Positions 54,629 through 64,000 of a stretch of 64,000 nucleotides of DNA are shown in pieces. Source of the DNA: Candidatus Poribacteria bacterium (GTDB lineage Bacteria > Poribacteria > WGA-4E > WGA-3G); assembly GCA_022824265.1 (NCBI GenBank), contig JAJEAG010000014.1, forward strand, positions 62,001 to 126,000, read 5' to 3'. How positions within the stretch are numbered: position 1 is the stretch's first letter; the number at the start of each line of letters is the position of its first letter. Below the pieces are notes generated by a model. It was not told where the DNA came from. It did no database searches and worked only from the letters and a program-made list of their open reading frames with translations. A program made the translations under genes and the position numbers.

Positions 54629-56107
54629 ATGTCGCTATACCAACTAACGGCACACGAACTACACGATAAACTCAAGGCACGTGAAATCACTGCAGTTGAA
54701 CTAACCGAATCAGTATATGAACGAATTGAGGAGGTAGAACCACAAGTCAAAGGTTATCTGACATTGACGAAAGAGGTTGCGTTGGAGCAAGCAAACGCAG
54801 CAGATGTCGGATTTAAAAATGGCGATGAAATGTCTCCACTTGCTGGTATTCCTATCGCAATAAAAGATGTAATATGCACCAAAGGTGTGCGGACAACGTG
54901 TGCTTCAAAAATTCTCAGCAACTTTGTTCCTCCTTACGATGCGACTATCATGACAAAGTTATACAAACAGGGTGCGGTCATGGTAGGGAAAACAAATATG
55001 GACGAATTTGCGATGGGGTCATCTACTGAAAACTCGGCATACCAGATAACCCATAATCCATGGGATTTGAATACCATTCCCGGCGGGTCAAGTGGTGGTT
55101 CAGCGGCAGTTGTGGCAGCGGATTCGGCAATCTGTTCGTTAGGATCAGACACTGGCGGTTCAATACGACAACCTGCTGCACTGTGCGGTGTTGTTGGAAT
55201 GAAACCGACTTACGGGAGAATTTCACGATATGGACTTATCGCCTTTGCTTCTTCGCTTGACCAAATTGGTCCGTTTACGAAAGACGTAACCGATTGTGCT
55301 TTGGTTCTCAATGCCTTATGTGGTAAAGATGAGATGGACTCCACATCGGTAGATGTTCCCGTTCCAGATTTTACTCAGAGTCTGATTAACGATATACAAG
55401 GGATGAAAATAGGTGTGCCAGATGAATATTTTGCAGAAGGTTTGGACACTGAGGTAGCAGATAAGGTCCATGATGCCATTGCTAAATTGGAATCATTAGG
55501 TGCATCAATTGAGAAAATTATACTGCCACATACCGATTACGCGATAGCAACATATTATATCATCGCACCAGCGGAAGCAAGTGCGAACCTTGCAAGATAT
55601 GATGGTGTGCGTTATGGATATCGAACTGAAGAACCCGAAGACCTGATAAATATGTATAAAAAGACACGCAGTGAAGGTTTTGGAGAAGAGGTAAAAAGAC
55701 GAATTATGCTTGGCACTTTTGCACTCAGTGCAGGATACCAAGATGCATATTACCGGAAAGCACAAAAGGCACGTACGCTAATAAAGTCCGATTTTGATGC
55801 TGCATTTGAGAAGGTTGATGTAATAGCAACACCTACATCCCCCACACCTGCATTTAAAATCGGTGAACGAACTGCGGACCCATTGCAGATGTATCTCTGT
55901 GATGTAATGACAACCCCTGCAAGCCATGCAGGTTTGCCAGGGATTTCTGTTCCGTGTGGTTTAGTAAATAGTGGTCTACCTGTTGGTTTACAATTATTAG
56001 CAGCACCTTTCAATGAAGAAGCATTATTTCGCGTTGCATACACCTATGAACAAAATACAGAACACCACTTACTGAAACCTCAAATCTTTAACGTGAATGA
56101 CAAATGA
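54629..56107 (+). CDS. gatA: Asp/Glu-tRNA amidotransferase subunit A
   Basis: The 492-residue glutaminase subunit of GatCAB. The amidase-signature triad is visible: K79 (GIPIAIKD), S154 in GGSSGGSAA and S178 in DTGGSIRQP. The [17 protein letters not shown] block also fits. gatB is not in the window. The stop overlaps the next start by ATGA. Confidence 0.96.
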   Translation: MSLYQLTAHELHDKLKAREITAVELTESVYERIEEVEPQVKGYLTLTKEVALEQANAADVGFKNGDEMSPLAGIPIAIKDVICTKGVRTTCASKILSNFVPPYDATIMTKLYKQGAVMVGKTNMDEFAMGSSTENSAYQITHNPWDLNTIPGGSSGGSAAVVAADSAICSLGSDTGGSIRQPAALCGVVGMKPTYGRISRYGLIAFASSLDQIGPFTKDVTDCALVLNALCGKDEMDSTSVDVPVPDFTQSLINDIQGMKIGVPDEYFAEGLDTEVADKVHDAIAKLESLGASIEKIILPHTDYAIATYYIIAPAEASANLARYDGVRYGYRTEEPEDLINMYKKTRSEGFGEEVKRRIMLGTFALSAGYQDAYYRKAQKARTLIKSDFDAAFEKVDVIATPTSPTPAFKIGERTADPLQMYLCDVMTTPASHAGLPGISVPCGLVNSGLPVGLQLLAAPFNEEALFRVAYTYEQNTEHHLLKPQIFNVNDK

Positions 56108-56595
56108 AAGTAATAATTGCACCTTTTGGAGGACTCATTGGTGCTGTCCTCGGCGGCATTCTCTGGGCAAAAATAATTCAGTGGACTGGCAGCAATTGGG
56201 GTTTTGTTGCTGTCGGAATTGGAGTACTTGCAGGTATCGGAATGCTTATAACTTGTTCGCGTGCTATTGATCCACATGAAACAAGACATTGGATAATGGT
56301 TTCTGTCGGGGCTGCGTTGTTTGCTATTATGGGGATTTTTGTTGGTAAATATCTTGATGTTAGGTGGAATGCAATTACACAAATGACAGAACAAATCATC
56401 GCAGAAGAACCACTTTTATCGGAGACAGCTGCTACATCAATTGCAGAGACTCAATATTCTGGAAGTTCAAAGTGGGATCTTATGAAAGAGAGAATGCATT
56501 GGTTTGATCTGGTCTTTGCTGCTATTGCTGTCTTTGCGGCAATTTACATCACATTAAACACGGGGTTACGCACACTTTTCGCTAAATTGGGTTAA
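56104..56595 (+). CDS. Small membrane protein, unknown
   Basis: A 163-residue protein with about four hydrophobic helices: three in the first 115 residues ([34 protein letters not shown] and the [16 protein letters not shown] segment) and one near the C-terminus ([16 protein letters not shown]). Glycine-rich helices, no catalytic motif. It overlaps gatA by four bases and precedes the protease gene by 43 bases. I do not recognise a family. Confidence 0.7.
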   Translation: MKVIIAPFGGLIGAVLGGILWAKIIQWTGSNWGFVAVGIGVLAGIGMLITCSRAIDPHETRHWIMVSVGAALFAIMGIFVGKYLDVRWNAITQMTEQIIAEEPLLSETAATSIAETQYSGSSKWDLMKERMHWFDLVFAAIAVFAAIYITLNTGLRTLFAKLG

Positions 56596-56638
56596 TATTG
56601 GGATATAAATTTTACTATACATATAAATGGAGTCAAAA

Positions 56639-58051
56639 ATGAAAAAATATCTGATATGTATCATGGGGTTTGCACTTCTTACCTTAATGATACATCCATT
56701 AAGTGAGGTTTTCGCTGAAGACACTGATACTGATCAAAATATATTATTAGAAAACATCGCACTATTTTCTGAGATATTAGCGATCATTGAACAAGAACAC
56801 ATTGATGATCCAGATAAAAAAGAACAGATAGAAGGTGCAATCAAGGGCATGCTTCGTACTTTAGATCCTTATAGTCAATTTATACCAGATTATATTGCAT
56901 TTCGCACACAGAACCAAGGAAATTACGGTGGTGTTGGTATGACCGTCGGAATACGTGATGAAGGGATTACCGTTATCACCCCATTCAAAGGTAATCCTGC
57001 AGCCAATGCCGGTGTGCAGAGCGGTGATGTTATCAGCCTAATTGACGGAGAATCAACTGCAGTTATGTCCTTAGATGATGCTGTTGAACTGCTACGAGGT
57101 GAACCCGGTACATCTGTCTCAGTTACCTTAAATCGTCCAAAGGTCAGTCGTCCTATAGAAGTTACCATTACGCGTGAAGTCATACGCATACCAAGCGTTG
57201 AAAAGGAAATAATTGGTAATAATATTGGCTATATAAAAATCAATACTTTTCTTCAAACAACTGCCAACGATGTAGACAATGCTTTAGAGGAATTCAATCA
57301 ACACAATATCCGTGGCATCATCCTTGATCTACGTTTTAATCCCGGTGGGTTACTCGGTTCTGCAGTAGATATATCAAGTGACTTTCTTGAACCCGGACAA
57401 CTCGTTGTTTACAGCAAGGGTAAAGGGGGTGAAATTGAACCCTTTAAGGCTGTGGGTCCTGCAAGAGAGAAACTACCTTTGATTGTATTGGTCAACGGTG
57501 GTAGTGCAAGTGCATCGGAAATCGTTGCTGGTGCAATAAAAGACCACGGTAGAGGACTTGTCATGGGGAGTCAAACGTTCGGAAAAGCTTCTGTGCAGAA
57601 GGTATTCTCTCTTAACGATTCAAAAGCTGCAGTAAAACTAACTGTGGCACATTATTTTACACCTAATGATATTAATATTGACGAAATCGGTATCAAACCT
57701 GATGTTGAAACAGCGTATTTTAGTCGTTCTGAAGTACAAATGCAAGTAAAATTGAGAGGTCATCAGAAAATTAAATCCTTTGTTGAAGAAAACGGCGATG
57801 ATGTCTTAGAAAAGCTCTTTGTTGCTGAGCACGCGCCGCGTGAAGACCGTCAATCTTCAAAACTGTTACGGTCGTATAGAAAATTAACTGATTCACTTAC
57901 TGATGATCAAATCATCCTTAGCGATATTGGCGTAAAATACGTTATTGCACTGGAAACGAAAAACATCAAGGATGAAATAATGCATGATCCTCAAGTTAGG
58001 GCTGCTATGGAACAACTGAAAGTCCTTGAACTTTTTGCTAAAAAAAACTAA
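56639..58051 (+). CDS. ctpA: C-terminal processing peptidase, S41 family
   Basis: About 470 residues with a signal peptide (MKKYLICIMGFALLTLM... near FA-EDT). A PDZ domain follows (about 97-170; GGVGMTVGIRDEG, AGVQSGDVI), then the S41 core with LDLRFNPGGLLGSAVD, catalytic Ser in GGSASASEIVAG (288-299) and Lys316 in FGKASVQ. Such proteases trim or degrade proteins from the C-terminus in the periplasm. The ATG at 56639 follows GGAG; an in-frame ATG at 56627 is less likely. A terminator follows. Confidence 0.92.
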   Translation: MKKYLICIMGFALLTLMIHPLSEVFAEDTDTDQNILLENIALFSEILAIIEQEHIDDPDKKEQIEGAIKGMLRTLDPYSQFIPDYIAFRTQNQGNYGGVGMTVGIRDEGITVITPFKGNPAANAGVQSGDVISLIDGESTAVMSLDDAVELLRGEPGTSVSVTLNRPKVSRPIEVTITREVIRIPSVEKEIIGNNIGYIKINTFLQTTANDVDNALEEFNQHNIRGIILDLRFNPGGLLGSAVDISSDFLEPGQLVVYSKGKGGEIEPFKAVGPAREKLPLIVLVNGGSASASEIVAGAIKDHGRGLVMGSQTFGKASVQKVFSLNDSKAAVKLTVAHYFTPNDINIDEIGIKPDVETAYFSRSEVQMQVKLRGHQKIKSFVEENGDDVLEKLFVAEHAPREDRQSSKLLRSYRKLTDSLTDDQIILSDIGVKYVIALETKNIKDEIMHDPQVRAAMEQLKVLELFAKKN

Positions 58052-58053
58052 TA

Positions 58054-58086
58054 CAAGTAGACTGAAATTTGCAGTCTACTTGTTTT
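58054..58086 (+). terminator. Rho-independent terminator of ctpA
   Basis: CAAGTAGACTG-AAATTTG-CAGTCTACTTG, a perfect 11-bp stem followed by four T. Confidence 0.9.
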
Positions 58087-58117
58087 CATAAAGCATGACA
58101 AAATAAGGCACTGTTAT

Positions 58118-59575
58118 ATGAACCTACAGACACCGATTCTGAATTATATTAACAACACATGGCAACAATCTGAAGCATCTGATGTGCTTGATGTAACAAA
58201 TCCAGCAACAGGTGATGTCTTATCACAAGTACCGCTTTCACCTACAGAAGAGGTTAATCAAGCAGCAACTGCCGCATCAAATGCTTACGATGAATGGAGA
58301 CGAACTCCTCCAGTCCAACGTGTGCAATATCTCTTCAAATTGAAAAATCTACTTGAGGAAAATATAGACGATATTGCCCAAACCATCACGATGGAGTGTG
58401 GTAAAACGGTTGCTGAAGCAAAAGGGGAAATGCAACGTGCTATAGAAAACGTAGAAGTAGCGTGTGGTATCCCTACACTCATGCAAGGCACAAATTTAGA
58501 AGACATCGCTACCGGCATAGATGAGTTCATGATTCGTCAACCAGTCGGTGTGTGTGCTGTCATCGCACCTTTCAATTTTCCGGGGATGATAACTTTCTGG
58601 TTTCTACCGTATGCAATCGCCTGTGGAAATACATACATCGTAAAACCATCCGAAAAAGTGCCACTTACCATGCAGAAGATTTTTCAACTACTGGAACAAA
58701 CAGGTTTACCAGAGGGTGTTGTCAACCTCGTTAACGGTGGACAGGAGACAGTGAATACTATTCTGGAACATCCTGAAATCCGCGCAATAAGTTTTGTCGG
58801 TTCAACTGCTACTGCAAAAGCAATTTATGCAAAAGCTGCAGCACATGGTAAAAGGGTTCAGTGCCAAGGTGGTGCAAAAAATCCTCTGATTGTGCTGCCA
58901 GATGCCGATCCACAGTTTACCGTCAATGCTACAGCAGATAGTGCATTCGGATGTGCAGGACAAAGGTGTCTTGCTGCGTCTCTTGCATTTACTGTGGGTG
59001 AATCACAAAACTGGTTTCCAAAAGCTATTACCGATACAGCAACCGATAGGATTGTGGGCAATGGTTTGGATGATAATGTCCAAATGGGTCCTGTCATCAC
59101 ACAGGAAAGTCGTGAACGTATTGAGGGTGTAATTCAGACCGGAATAGAAGCTGGAGCGCGCGTCCTCGTTGATGGACGTTACCCGAAAATAAATGGATGT
59201 GAAAACGGAAATTTTATACGTCCCACTGTTCTCAGTAATATAGACCCACAAGGTGAAATTGCTAAAACAGAAATCTTTGGTCCTGTATTAGGTCTTATCC
59301 ATGTTCAAACGATTGACGATGCGATTAACCTTATCAATAGTGGTAATTATGGAAATATGGCTTGCTTATTTACAAGTAGTGGTGCATCAGCGCGTAAGTT
59401 TCGTTATGAAGCACAGATAGGAAACATTGGTATAAACATCGGTGTTGCCGCACCGATGGCATTCTTCCCGTTTAGCGGTTGGAAAGATAGCTTTTTCGGA
59501 GATTTACACGGACAGAGTTGGGATGCAGTTGATTTCTTTACACAGAAAAAAGTTGTTGTGGAGAGATGGAATTAG
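58118..59575 (+). CDS. CoA-acylating aldehyde dehydrogenase, methylmalonate-semialdehyde dehydrogenase-like
   Basis: A 485-residue aldehyde-dehydrogenase-superfamily enzyme. It has [35 protein letters not shown] and the catalytic Cys284 in [11 protein letters not shown]. In place of the usual general-base ELGGK it has [16 protein letters not shown], the pattern of MmsA enzymes that make acyl-CoA from semialdehydes. The C-terminal [17 protein letters not shown] also fits MmsA. Substrate by homology only. Confidence 0.88.
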   Translation: MNLQTPILNYINNTWQQSEASDVLDVTNPATGDVLSQVPLSPTEEVNQAATAASNAYDEWRRTPPVQRVQYLFKLKNLLEENIDDIAQTITMECGKTVAEAKGEMQRAIENVEVACGIPTLMQGTNLEDIATGIDEFMIRQPVGVCAVIAPFNFPGMITFWFLPYAIACGNTYIVKPSEKVPLTMQKIFQLLEQTGLPEGVVNLVNGGQETVNTILEHPEIRAISFVGSTATAKAIYAKAAAHGKRVQCQGGAKNPLIVLPDADPQFTVNATADSAFGCAGQRCLAASLAFTVGESQNWFPKAITDTATDRIVGNGLDDNVQMGPVITQESRERIEGVIQTGIEAGARVLVDGRYPKINGCENGNFIRPTVLSNIDPQGEIAKTEIFGPVLGLIHVQTIDDAINLINSGNYGNMACLFTSSGASARKFRYEAQIGNIGINIGVAAPMAFFPFSGWKDSFFGDLHGQSWDAVDFFTQKKVVVERWN

Positions 59576-59588
59576 GATAAAAAGGAAA

Positions 59589-60557
59589 ATGAAATATAGA
59601 TCAAGTGCGGCAATGCTCATTTCAGTTGTATTACATCTCATAGTAGGTGTAATCGGTTTCTTTTACTGGTTTAACGTTATACCAAGCCACCGCGCAGATA
59701 GCATGGATGCAATCTTCACAACAGTGGAAAAACCAAAGACCAAACGGATTACTCCACCCAAACGTCAACAAATACGCAAAGAAACTACACGCAGCACAAA
59801 TCAACCCAATTTGAAAATACTTACCAGCAATCAACCTACATCGCGACAAGGCGTTGTTTCTGCTGCTGAACCGACTGAGTTTAGACCTTTTGAGAAAGTC
59901 AACTTGAATGAAGGTGTAGCACCCGGTCCGACTAATATTGAGTTTAAAGGACCCGCACCGATACGGAGAGGTGTTGAACAACCCATTAAGAAAAAACCCA
60001 AGACACCAGAACGTTTCAAAAGTCGTTTGGTGAAGTTTATTGAAACACAAGAGGGTCCACAACGTATAATCTACTGCATCGACTTATCATCCAGTCTGCA
60101 AGATTTACCTGATTATAAACATAAAAATATAATAGACCTAATGCGAGATTCACTGACTTTCCTTGAGCCACACGATAGTTTCAACATCGTTGCGTTTAGT
60201 GCAGAACTGGAAGCATATAACAAGAATTATGTTCCCGTGATGGAAAAGACAGTAGAAAATGCTTCTGCATATTTAGCAAACATCAAATCACAGATACATA
60301 CAGATGTTAATGAACACGATATGCTCACAACGTTGACAGAAACAGCAAAATTATCCCCGACAATTGTTGTCCTATTTAGCGACGGTATACCGACGAGTAT
60401 TTCAACTCCTGACCTAAAGTTTATAGGTGAACATGCAAAAGGAAATGGACGTATTTTTGCGATGGGAATTGGCATGGCACCGAATTTCCCGGGGGCAGTG
60501 ATGTTAAAGCAACTCAGTATTGTCAGTAAGGGTGATTTCTGGCTCGTTGATAGATAA
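59589..60557 (+). CDS. Membrane-anchored VWA-domain protein with TonB-like N-terminus
   Basis: A 322-residue protein. It has an N-terminal membrane helix (AAMLISVVLHLIVGVIGFFY) and a Pro/Lys-rich linker (about 45-140) like energy-transducer TonB starts. A von Willebrand A domain follows with a MIDAS-like IDLSSSL and LFSDGIPT. There is no C-terminal TonB domain. The ATG at 59589 follows AAAGGAA; the frame is open far upstream inside the dehydrogenase gene, which is not meaningful. It is 9 bases before the SNF2 helicase gene. Confidence 0.8.
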   Translation: MKYRSSAAMLISVVLHLIVGVIGFFYWFNVIPSHRADSMDAIFTTVEKPKTKRITPPKRQQIRKETTRSTNQPNLKILTSNQPTSRQGVVSAAEPTEFRPFEKVNLNEGVAPGPTNIEFKGPAPIRRGVEQPIKKKPKTPERFKSRLVKFIETQEGPQRIIYCIDLSSSLQDLPDYKHKNIIDLMRDSLTFLEPHDSFNIVAFSAELEAYNKNYVPVMEKTVENASAYLANIKSQIHTDVNEHDMLTTLTETAKLSPTIVVLFSDGIPTSISTPDLKFIGEHAKGNGRIFAMGIGMAPNFPGAVMLKQLSIVSKGDFWLVDR

Positions 60558-60566
60558 GGAAATTCC

Positions 60567-62411
60567 ATGCAGCACTCAGGGATAGAACGTGCTGAAGAAA
60601 TCGCACAGAGCTTATTTCCACACCAAGTAGAGGGTGTTGCTTTCTTGTTGGGTCGCCGTCGTGCACTTCTTGCAGACGATATGGGATTGGGTAAAACTCG
60701 TCAATCCATCATCGCAATGGTTGAGGCTGAACCCGTTGGTCCTTACCTCGTAATCTGTCCTGCATCTATCAAACGTAACTGGGCACGCGAAATTGAAATC
60801 GTCCTTCCAAATGCCGAGATTGCTATTGTTGGTCCCACACCTTTACCCGAAACAGATTTCCAAGAATGGATTATTATCAACTATGAAATCCTTGGAAAGA
60901 ACCTTGACCAACTCCTTGAGTTTGACTGGAAAGGTGTGGTTTTTGACGAAGCACATTACCTAAAAAACTACCAAAGTCAGCGAAGCAAAAACGCATCAAA
61001 ATTGGTTCAAGAGATTACTGAGGAATCTGTGGTCCATGCACTTACAGGAACACCGATGACAAATCGTCCTCGCGATCTTTTTCCACTACTACAGATTTTG
61101 GAGCATCCCCTCGGTAAGAGTTTCCTTAGTTTTGCCAAACGTTATTGTGAAGCATATCAGGGAGATTTCGGATTAGTAGCAGATGGAGCAAGTAATCTTG
61201 AAGAATTAACTGTGCAATTACACGGGGTAATGTTACGCCGCACAAAAGATGAAGTGTTAGACCTCCCACCCAAAGTGCGAACATGGATGGATGTTGAACT
61301 ACATCCTTTCTTAATCCAACGATATAACAATTTAGTCCAAAATTTCATTTCTAAATTTGATTCTCCTGATGCCATTGCAGGATTACCCGAATCACTTAAG
61401 TTATCAATAGAAGATAGTGAAGATTTCAATGAGTCAATTGACACAACTGATTTGGGAACTGGTATGGGTAGAATCACCCAAGTGCGAAGAGCCATCGCAT
61501 TTTCCAAATGCCGTCACACCGTAAAATTTGTAGAGAATGCATTGGAACAAGGAGAAAAGGTAATTGTCTTCACATCATTTCTCAACACTATGCAGCGTTT
61601 CCAACAGCATTTCAAAGAAAGAGCAGTTTATGTATCTGGTGCAGTTCCTTCACATCGCAGACAGGACAGAGTTGATCGTTTTCAAAATGATGATAGTATC
61701 AGAATCTTCGTGGCAAATATGCATATTGCAGGAGTAGGTATAAATCTTACTGCTGCACGACAAGTTGTATTCAACGACTTAGATTGGGTTCCCGCAAATC
61801 ATTGGCAGGCGGAGGATCGCGCATATCGTATAGGACAAACTGGTACAGTCAATGTTACCTATATGATCGCTAACGGTACAATAGACTCGTTTGTCAAAAC
61901 AGTATTGGAAACGAAAGCAGCATTGATGGATTCTATCGTTGAGGGTTCAATATTGGTACCTGGCGGTGAGGCAGCGATTAAATTAGATGTTCTCAGCGAA
62001 CTCAAACGTATGATGAATGCACTTTCTGTCAAAACAACCGAACTTAAAGAGGATAATATCCAAGAAGTCCTTCAGAACGCGGGAAATGCCTACATTGAAG
62101 AGAACGCATCCCATCTACAAGAAGCAACCCGTAAACAACTCCGACCCTATTCAGAAGAAGCAATTCGTGTTTTAGCAAATGTCCTCACAGGTCCAAAACG
62201 AACCGTCTACCATGCTGAAAGTTCTTCACAAAAAGGCAAGTTTTACACATTAGAAGTCATTGGTGCAGATATAACATGCGACTGTCCGGGATTTACACAC
62301 CGTGGAAGTTGCAGACATGTACGTCCTTTAAAATCCTCTCTCGTAGCAGGAAAACCATTACCAAAAGGATATACTGAGGTTTCTGAAGAAAACTCCATTG
62401 AAACACCTTAG
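60567..62411 (+). CDS. SNF2-family DNA translocase with C-terminal SWIM zinc finger
   Basis: A 614-residue SMARCAL1/RapA-like superfamily 2 ATPase. Motif I DDMGLGKT (37-44), Ia ICPASIKRNW, II DEAH (127-130), III LTGTPMTNR; C-lobe VFTSFLNTMQRF, ANMHIAGVGINLTAA and AEDRAYRIGQ. It ends in a SWIM finger CDC...CRH (C571, C573, C582, H584). Such proteins move along DNA; SWIM adds DNA or protein binding. The 9-base gap to the VWA gene suggests joint expression. Confidence 0.9.
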   Translation: MQHSGIERAEEIAQSLFPHQVEGVAFLLGRRRALLADDMGLGKTRQSIIAMVEAEPVGPYLVICPASIKRNWAREIEIVLPNAEIAIVGPTPLPETDFQEWIIINYEILGKNLDQLLEFDWKGVVFDEAHYLKNYQSQRSKNASKLVQEITEESVVHALTGTPMTNRPRDLFPLLQILEHPLGKSFLSFAKRYCEAYQGDFGLVADGASNLEELTVQLHGVMLRRTKDEVLDLPPKVRTWMDVELHPFLIQRYNNLVQNFISKFDSPDAIAGLPESLKLSIEDSEDFNESIDTTDLGTGMGRITQVRRAIAFSKCRHTVKFVENALEQGEKVIVFTSFLNTMQRFQQHFKERAVYVSGAVPSHRRQDRVDRFQNDDSIRIFVANMHIAGVGINLTAARQVVFNDLDWVPANHWQAEDRAYRIGQTGTVNVTYMIANGTIDSFVKTVLETKAALMDSIVEGSILVPGGEAAIKLDVLSELKRMMNALSVKTTELKEDNIQEVLQNAGNAYIEENASHLQEATRKQLRPYSEEAIRVLANVLTGPKRTVYHAESSSQKGKFYTLEVIGADITCDCPGFTHRGSCRHVRPLKSSLVAGKPLPKGYTEVSEENSIETP

Positions 62412-62526
62412 GTTTTTCTGTATCTTCTGTGCCTTAATTATTGCTATTTTCTATCACACTTACTTGCCTTCTGTAAACCTAAAATACTAATAAATTGAAT
62501 TAAATAGTATAAATGTAATTTTTAAC

Positions 62527-62556
62527 TTGACATTCGTTATTTATCTATGTTATAAT
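62527..62556 (+). promoter_or_regulatory. Consensus sigma-70 promoter
   Basis: Perfect TTGACA (62527-62532) and perfect TATAAT (62551-62556) with an 18-base spacer. Confidence 0.7.
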
Positions 62557-62562
62557 ATGTGT

Positions 62563-62826
62563 CACATATAATCTTTGATTATGGGTACCCCAATTATGCT
62601 AACATTTTACGATACAAACATTCTTATGAAATTAGAAAAAATATACGAAATGGCAGTCAAAAAACTGGTATTTTTCCAGAGGATGCAAAAGTTACCAAAA
62701 TTAAATTTTTTTCTCATGAAAAAACCGAATCTAATAACCTGTAAATCCAGACAGAGACTATACGCAGACCGATTACACCAAAAGTTACCATTATGTAAAA
62801 AAAGGTTACCGTACGGTAACCTTTTT
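62563..62826 (+). ncRNA. Candidate small RNA between consensus promoter and terminator
   Basis: A predicted transcript of about 264 bases from the promoter at 62527-62556 to the terminator at 62797-62826. Two overlapping short ORFs are present, neither with a good ribosome site. One, starting near 62578, reads MLTFYDTNILMKLEK and vaguely recalls the start of a PIN domain, so a decayed gene is the alternative. Confidence 0.35.
62797..62826. terminator. Perfect palindromic terminator
   Basis: A-run, then GGTTACC-GTAC-GGTAACC (62804-62821), then TTTTT. The whole is self-complementary and can end transcription from both sides. Confidence 0.85.
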
Positions 62827-62828
62827 AA

Positions 62829-62953
62829 GTCAGGACTTACTCACAAACCGGTAGGCGCGCTTTGTAAGCGCGCCAGATACCCACAATTCTCTTGAAAATT
62901 ATGACATTTTAGGCATAATTTTTTGAGAAATCGTGAGAATTACGTAAATCCCA
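62829..62953 (+). repeat. MITE-like element, copy 2
   Basis: Left end GTCAGGACTTAC identical to copy 1 at 16841; right end CGTAAATCCCA with one change in the inverted repeat. The inner stem is longer and perfect here: GGCGCGCTT-TGT-AAGCGCGCC. Confidence 0.75.
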
Positions 62954-63183
62954 TAATGTAGAAAATCCTATGAAATTTCTAATAAAAACTATTCGGCAAA
63001 AAGCAGATTACACACATAAACAGAATTATCGCCTTCAATTTTCCATACAGGAAGGTAGCACGAAAAAAACAGTCAATCATACAAAACCCAAACCGTCCCA
63101 AAAATGCCAAATAATAAAATGCAAAAATCCACACAAAAACCCCAGTAAACCCAGATAGAGACTGGAAAAACACCACCGTCCCA

Positions 63184-63217
63184 AAACCGTCCCAAAAGAC
63201 GAAAACTGGGACGGTTT
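63184..63217. repeat. 11-bp hairpin AAACCGTCCCA/TGGGACGGTTT
   Basis: Perfect stem with a 12-base loop. CCGTCCCAAAA strings also occur upstream of it, at about 63094 and 63177. Confidence 0.55.
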
Positions 63218-63336
63218 GAAAGAAACAAAATTCAGAGAATTGGAGATAAAAAACGAGGTATATTCCAATATCTTACAGCGACAATGAAATGCCTCTGGGA
63301 ACCATTTACTTTCTCTTTTGCTTTACAGAGTATTTA

Positions 63337-63345
63337 TGGTATAAT
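63337..63345 (+). promoter_or_regulatory. Extended -10 promoter of uppS
   Basis: TGGTATAAT, a TGN-extended -10 box (TATAAT at 63340-63345), about 58 bases before the ATG. The -35 is weak. Confidence 0.4.
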
Positions 63346-63402
63346 TCAATTGATGTTGTATATTGACGTTGACTATTCTGAACTACATATATAGAGTACC
63401 GC

Positions 63403-64000
63403 ATGAACCCATTTAGATTTCTTAAACATCAAACTGAAAAAAAGTTTTATAGAGCGTATCAAAAACGACTTGAAGCAGAAGCAGGTACGTGGAAAATTCC
63501 GCGTCACATTGGTGTGATTCTTGATGGAAACCGTCGCTATGCCAAGGCAAGTGGGTTAGACAATATAATAAAAGGACACTACGAAGGTGCTGATAAACTG
63601 GAAGAAGTTCTCCACTGGTGCGATGAACTGGGTGTCGAAATCTTCTCTATTTGGATTTTTTCTCTTGATAATTTCAAGCGTGCAGATGCTGAAGTTGAAG
63701 GAATCTTAGGGCTAATTGAAAGAAAAATGCGGGAATTAGTCACTATTGAAGGACTTCACGCTAATCAGATAAAGGTTCGTGCAATGGGACAAATTGACCG
63801 CTTACCACAAAGTCTTCAAGAGGCAATTCGACAAGCAGAAGAAGCAACAAAACACTATGACAAATTTATTCTAAACGTAGCTGTTGCCTACGGTGGACGC
63901 GAGGAAATAATTGAAGCGTTTAAAGGACACTTAACAGCCGAAATAAAAAATGGGAAAGATGCCAACCAAATCGCTGAAGAATTAAGTGTTGACAAAATAG
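63403..64000 (+). CDS. uppS: Isoprenyl transferase (undecaprenyl diphosphate synthase), N-terminal part
   Basis: Partial: 199 codons before the window ends. It has HIGVILDGNRRYAK, the Mg-binding Asp/phosphate motif, then GHYEGADKLEEVLHWCDELG, SIWIFSLDNFKR and VAVAYGGREEI. Cis-prenyltransferase that makes the lipid carrier for cell-wall and glycan precursors. IFSLDNFKR in place of the commoner FSTENWKR is a mild divergence. The C-terminal RxxR(L)S region is beyond the edge. Confidence 0.9.
   Translation, partial: MNPFRFLKHQTEKKFYRAYQKRLEAEAGTWKIPRHIGVILDGNRRYAKASGLDNIIKGHYEGADKLEEVLHWCDELGVEIFSIWIFSLDNFKRADAEVEGILGLIERKMRELVTIEGLHANQIKVRAMGQIDRLPQSLQEAIRQAEEATKHYDKFILNVAVAYGGREEIIEAFKGHLTAEIKNGKDANQIAEELSVDKI

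Larger units (their letters stand above)
62412..63402. other. 991-base gap with promoter, terminator and repeats
   Basis: No credible protein gene. From left to right: a consensus promoter (62527-62556), possible small RNA or decayed ORF, a perfect terminator (62797-62826), the MITE-like copy 2 (62829-62953), repeated CCGTCCCAAAA strings (63091-63194), an 11-bp hairpin (63184-63217) and a weak extended -10 promoter (63337-63345) for uppS. Confidence 0.6.

Noticed and set aside
59442-59588. Upstream extension of the VWA gene
   Set aside because: The frame is open by chance inside the dehydrogenase gene; the membrane helix and ribosome site place the start at 59589.
62979-63268. Two overlapping leftward frames of about 63 codons and a rightward one before uppS
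   Set aside because: Composed of repeated CCGTCCCAAAA strings and AT-rich sequence; hydrophobic look is a composition effect.

Overview
The window is one AT-rich bacterial chromosome segment (by eye about 40% GC) carrying roughly 50 protein genes, one tRNA gene and several repeat-filled gaps. The gene content resembles Candidatus Poribacteria or a neighbouring uncultured lineage: a phytanoyl-CoA dioxygenase-HEAT fusion, LamG proteins, a DUF6785-type membrane protein, a Uma2 nuclease-like protein and a Gfo/Idh/MocA oxidoreductase. This assignment is inference from gene content; there is no rRNA in the window.

Layout. 1-0.34 kb: start of a Gfo/Idh/MocA oxidoreductase running leftwards off the edge. 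0.5-5.2 kb: recJ overlapping rel. 5.2-9.8 kb: rpmB, a lipoprotein, then a leftward cluster of a four-cluster ferredoxin, gmk, coaBC and ksgA. 10.3-16.8 kb: rightward cluster tmk-holB-TPR-WD40-TPR lipoprotein-small-molecule kinase. 17-20.4 kb: an ABC-F ATPase, then a MarR regulator fused to a ferritin-like domain and an ECF sigma factor. 20.5-26.1 kb, leftward: a HEAT-containing DNA methyltransferase, a CfrBI-type restriction enzyme and tsaB joined by ATGA overlaps, then a flippase and ftsY. 26.3 kb: tRNA-Ala(GGC). 26.35-30.9 kb, leftward: two CBS proteins, korA, korB and a Spy/CpxP-like protein.

31-40 kb is accessory and surface-related: two tandem LamG proteins, a DUF6785 membrane protein, a PhyH-HEAT protein, an 18-residue-repeat coiled-coil protein and two tandem TolB-like propeller proteins. 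The two LamG and two propeller proteins, though unrelated in fold, share a C-terminal tail (P-x-x-K-L-A/T-T-x-W-G-x-L-K), the most interesting unexplained signal here. 40-52 kb: a repeat-rich gap, an MNT-HEPN fusion coupled to an amidohydrolase, a duplicated nucleotidyltransferase-like protein with a dead second half, a UvrA paralogue, a Uma2 protein followed by a scrap of uvrA, and a 786-residue TIR/NDT-like plus STAND-ATPase protein that is a defence candidate. 52-62.4 kb: pcrA, gatC, gatA, a membrane protein, a C-terminal processing protease, an aldehyde dehydrogenase, a VWA protein and a SNF2-SWIM helicase. 62.4-63.4 kb: a consensus promoter and terminator enclosing a possible small RNA, and a MITE-like repeat. 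From 63.4 kb: start of uppS, cut by the window edge.

Repeats: a roughly 125-bp MITE-like element occurs twice (16.84 and 62.83 kb). A 27-bp hairpin family occurs three times (10.04, 36.8, 51.9 kb). A TTCAATTGTCG-containing module marks three of the large non-coding gaps. Housekeeping calls are secure; calls on accessory genes rest on visible motifs only.
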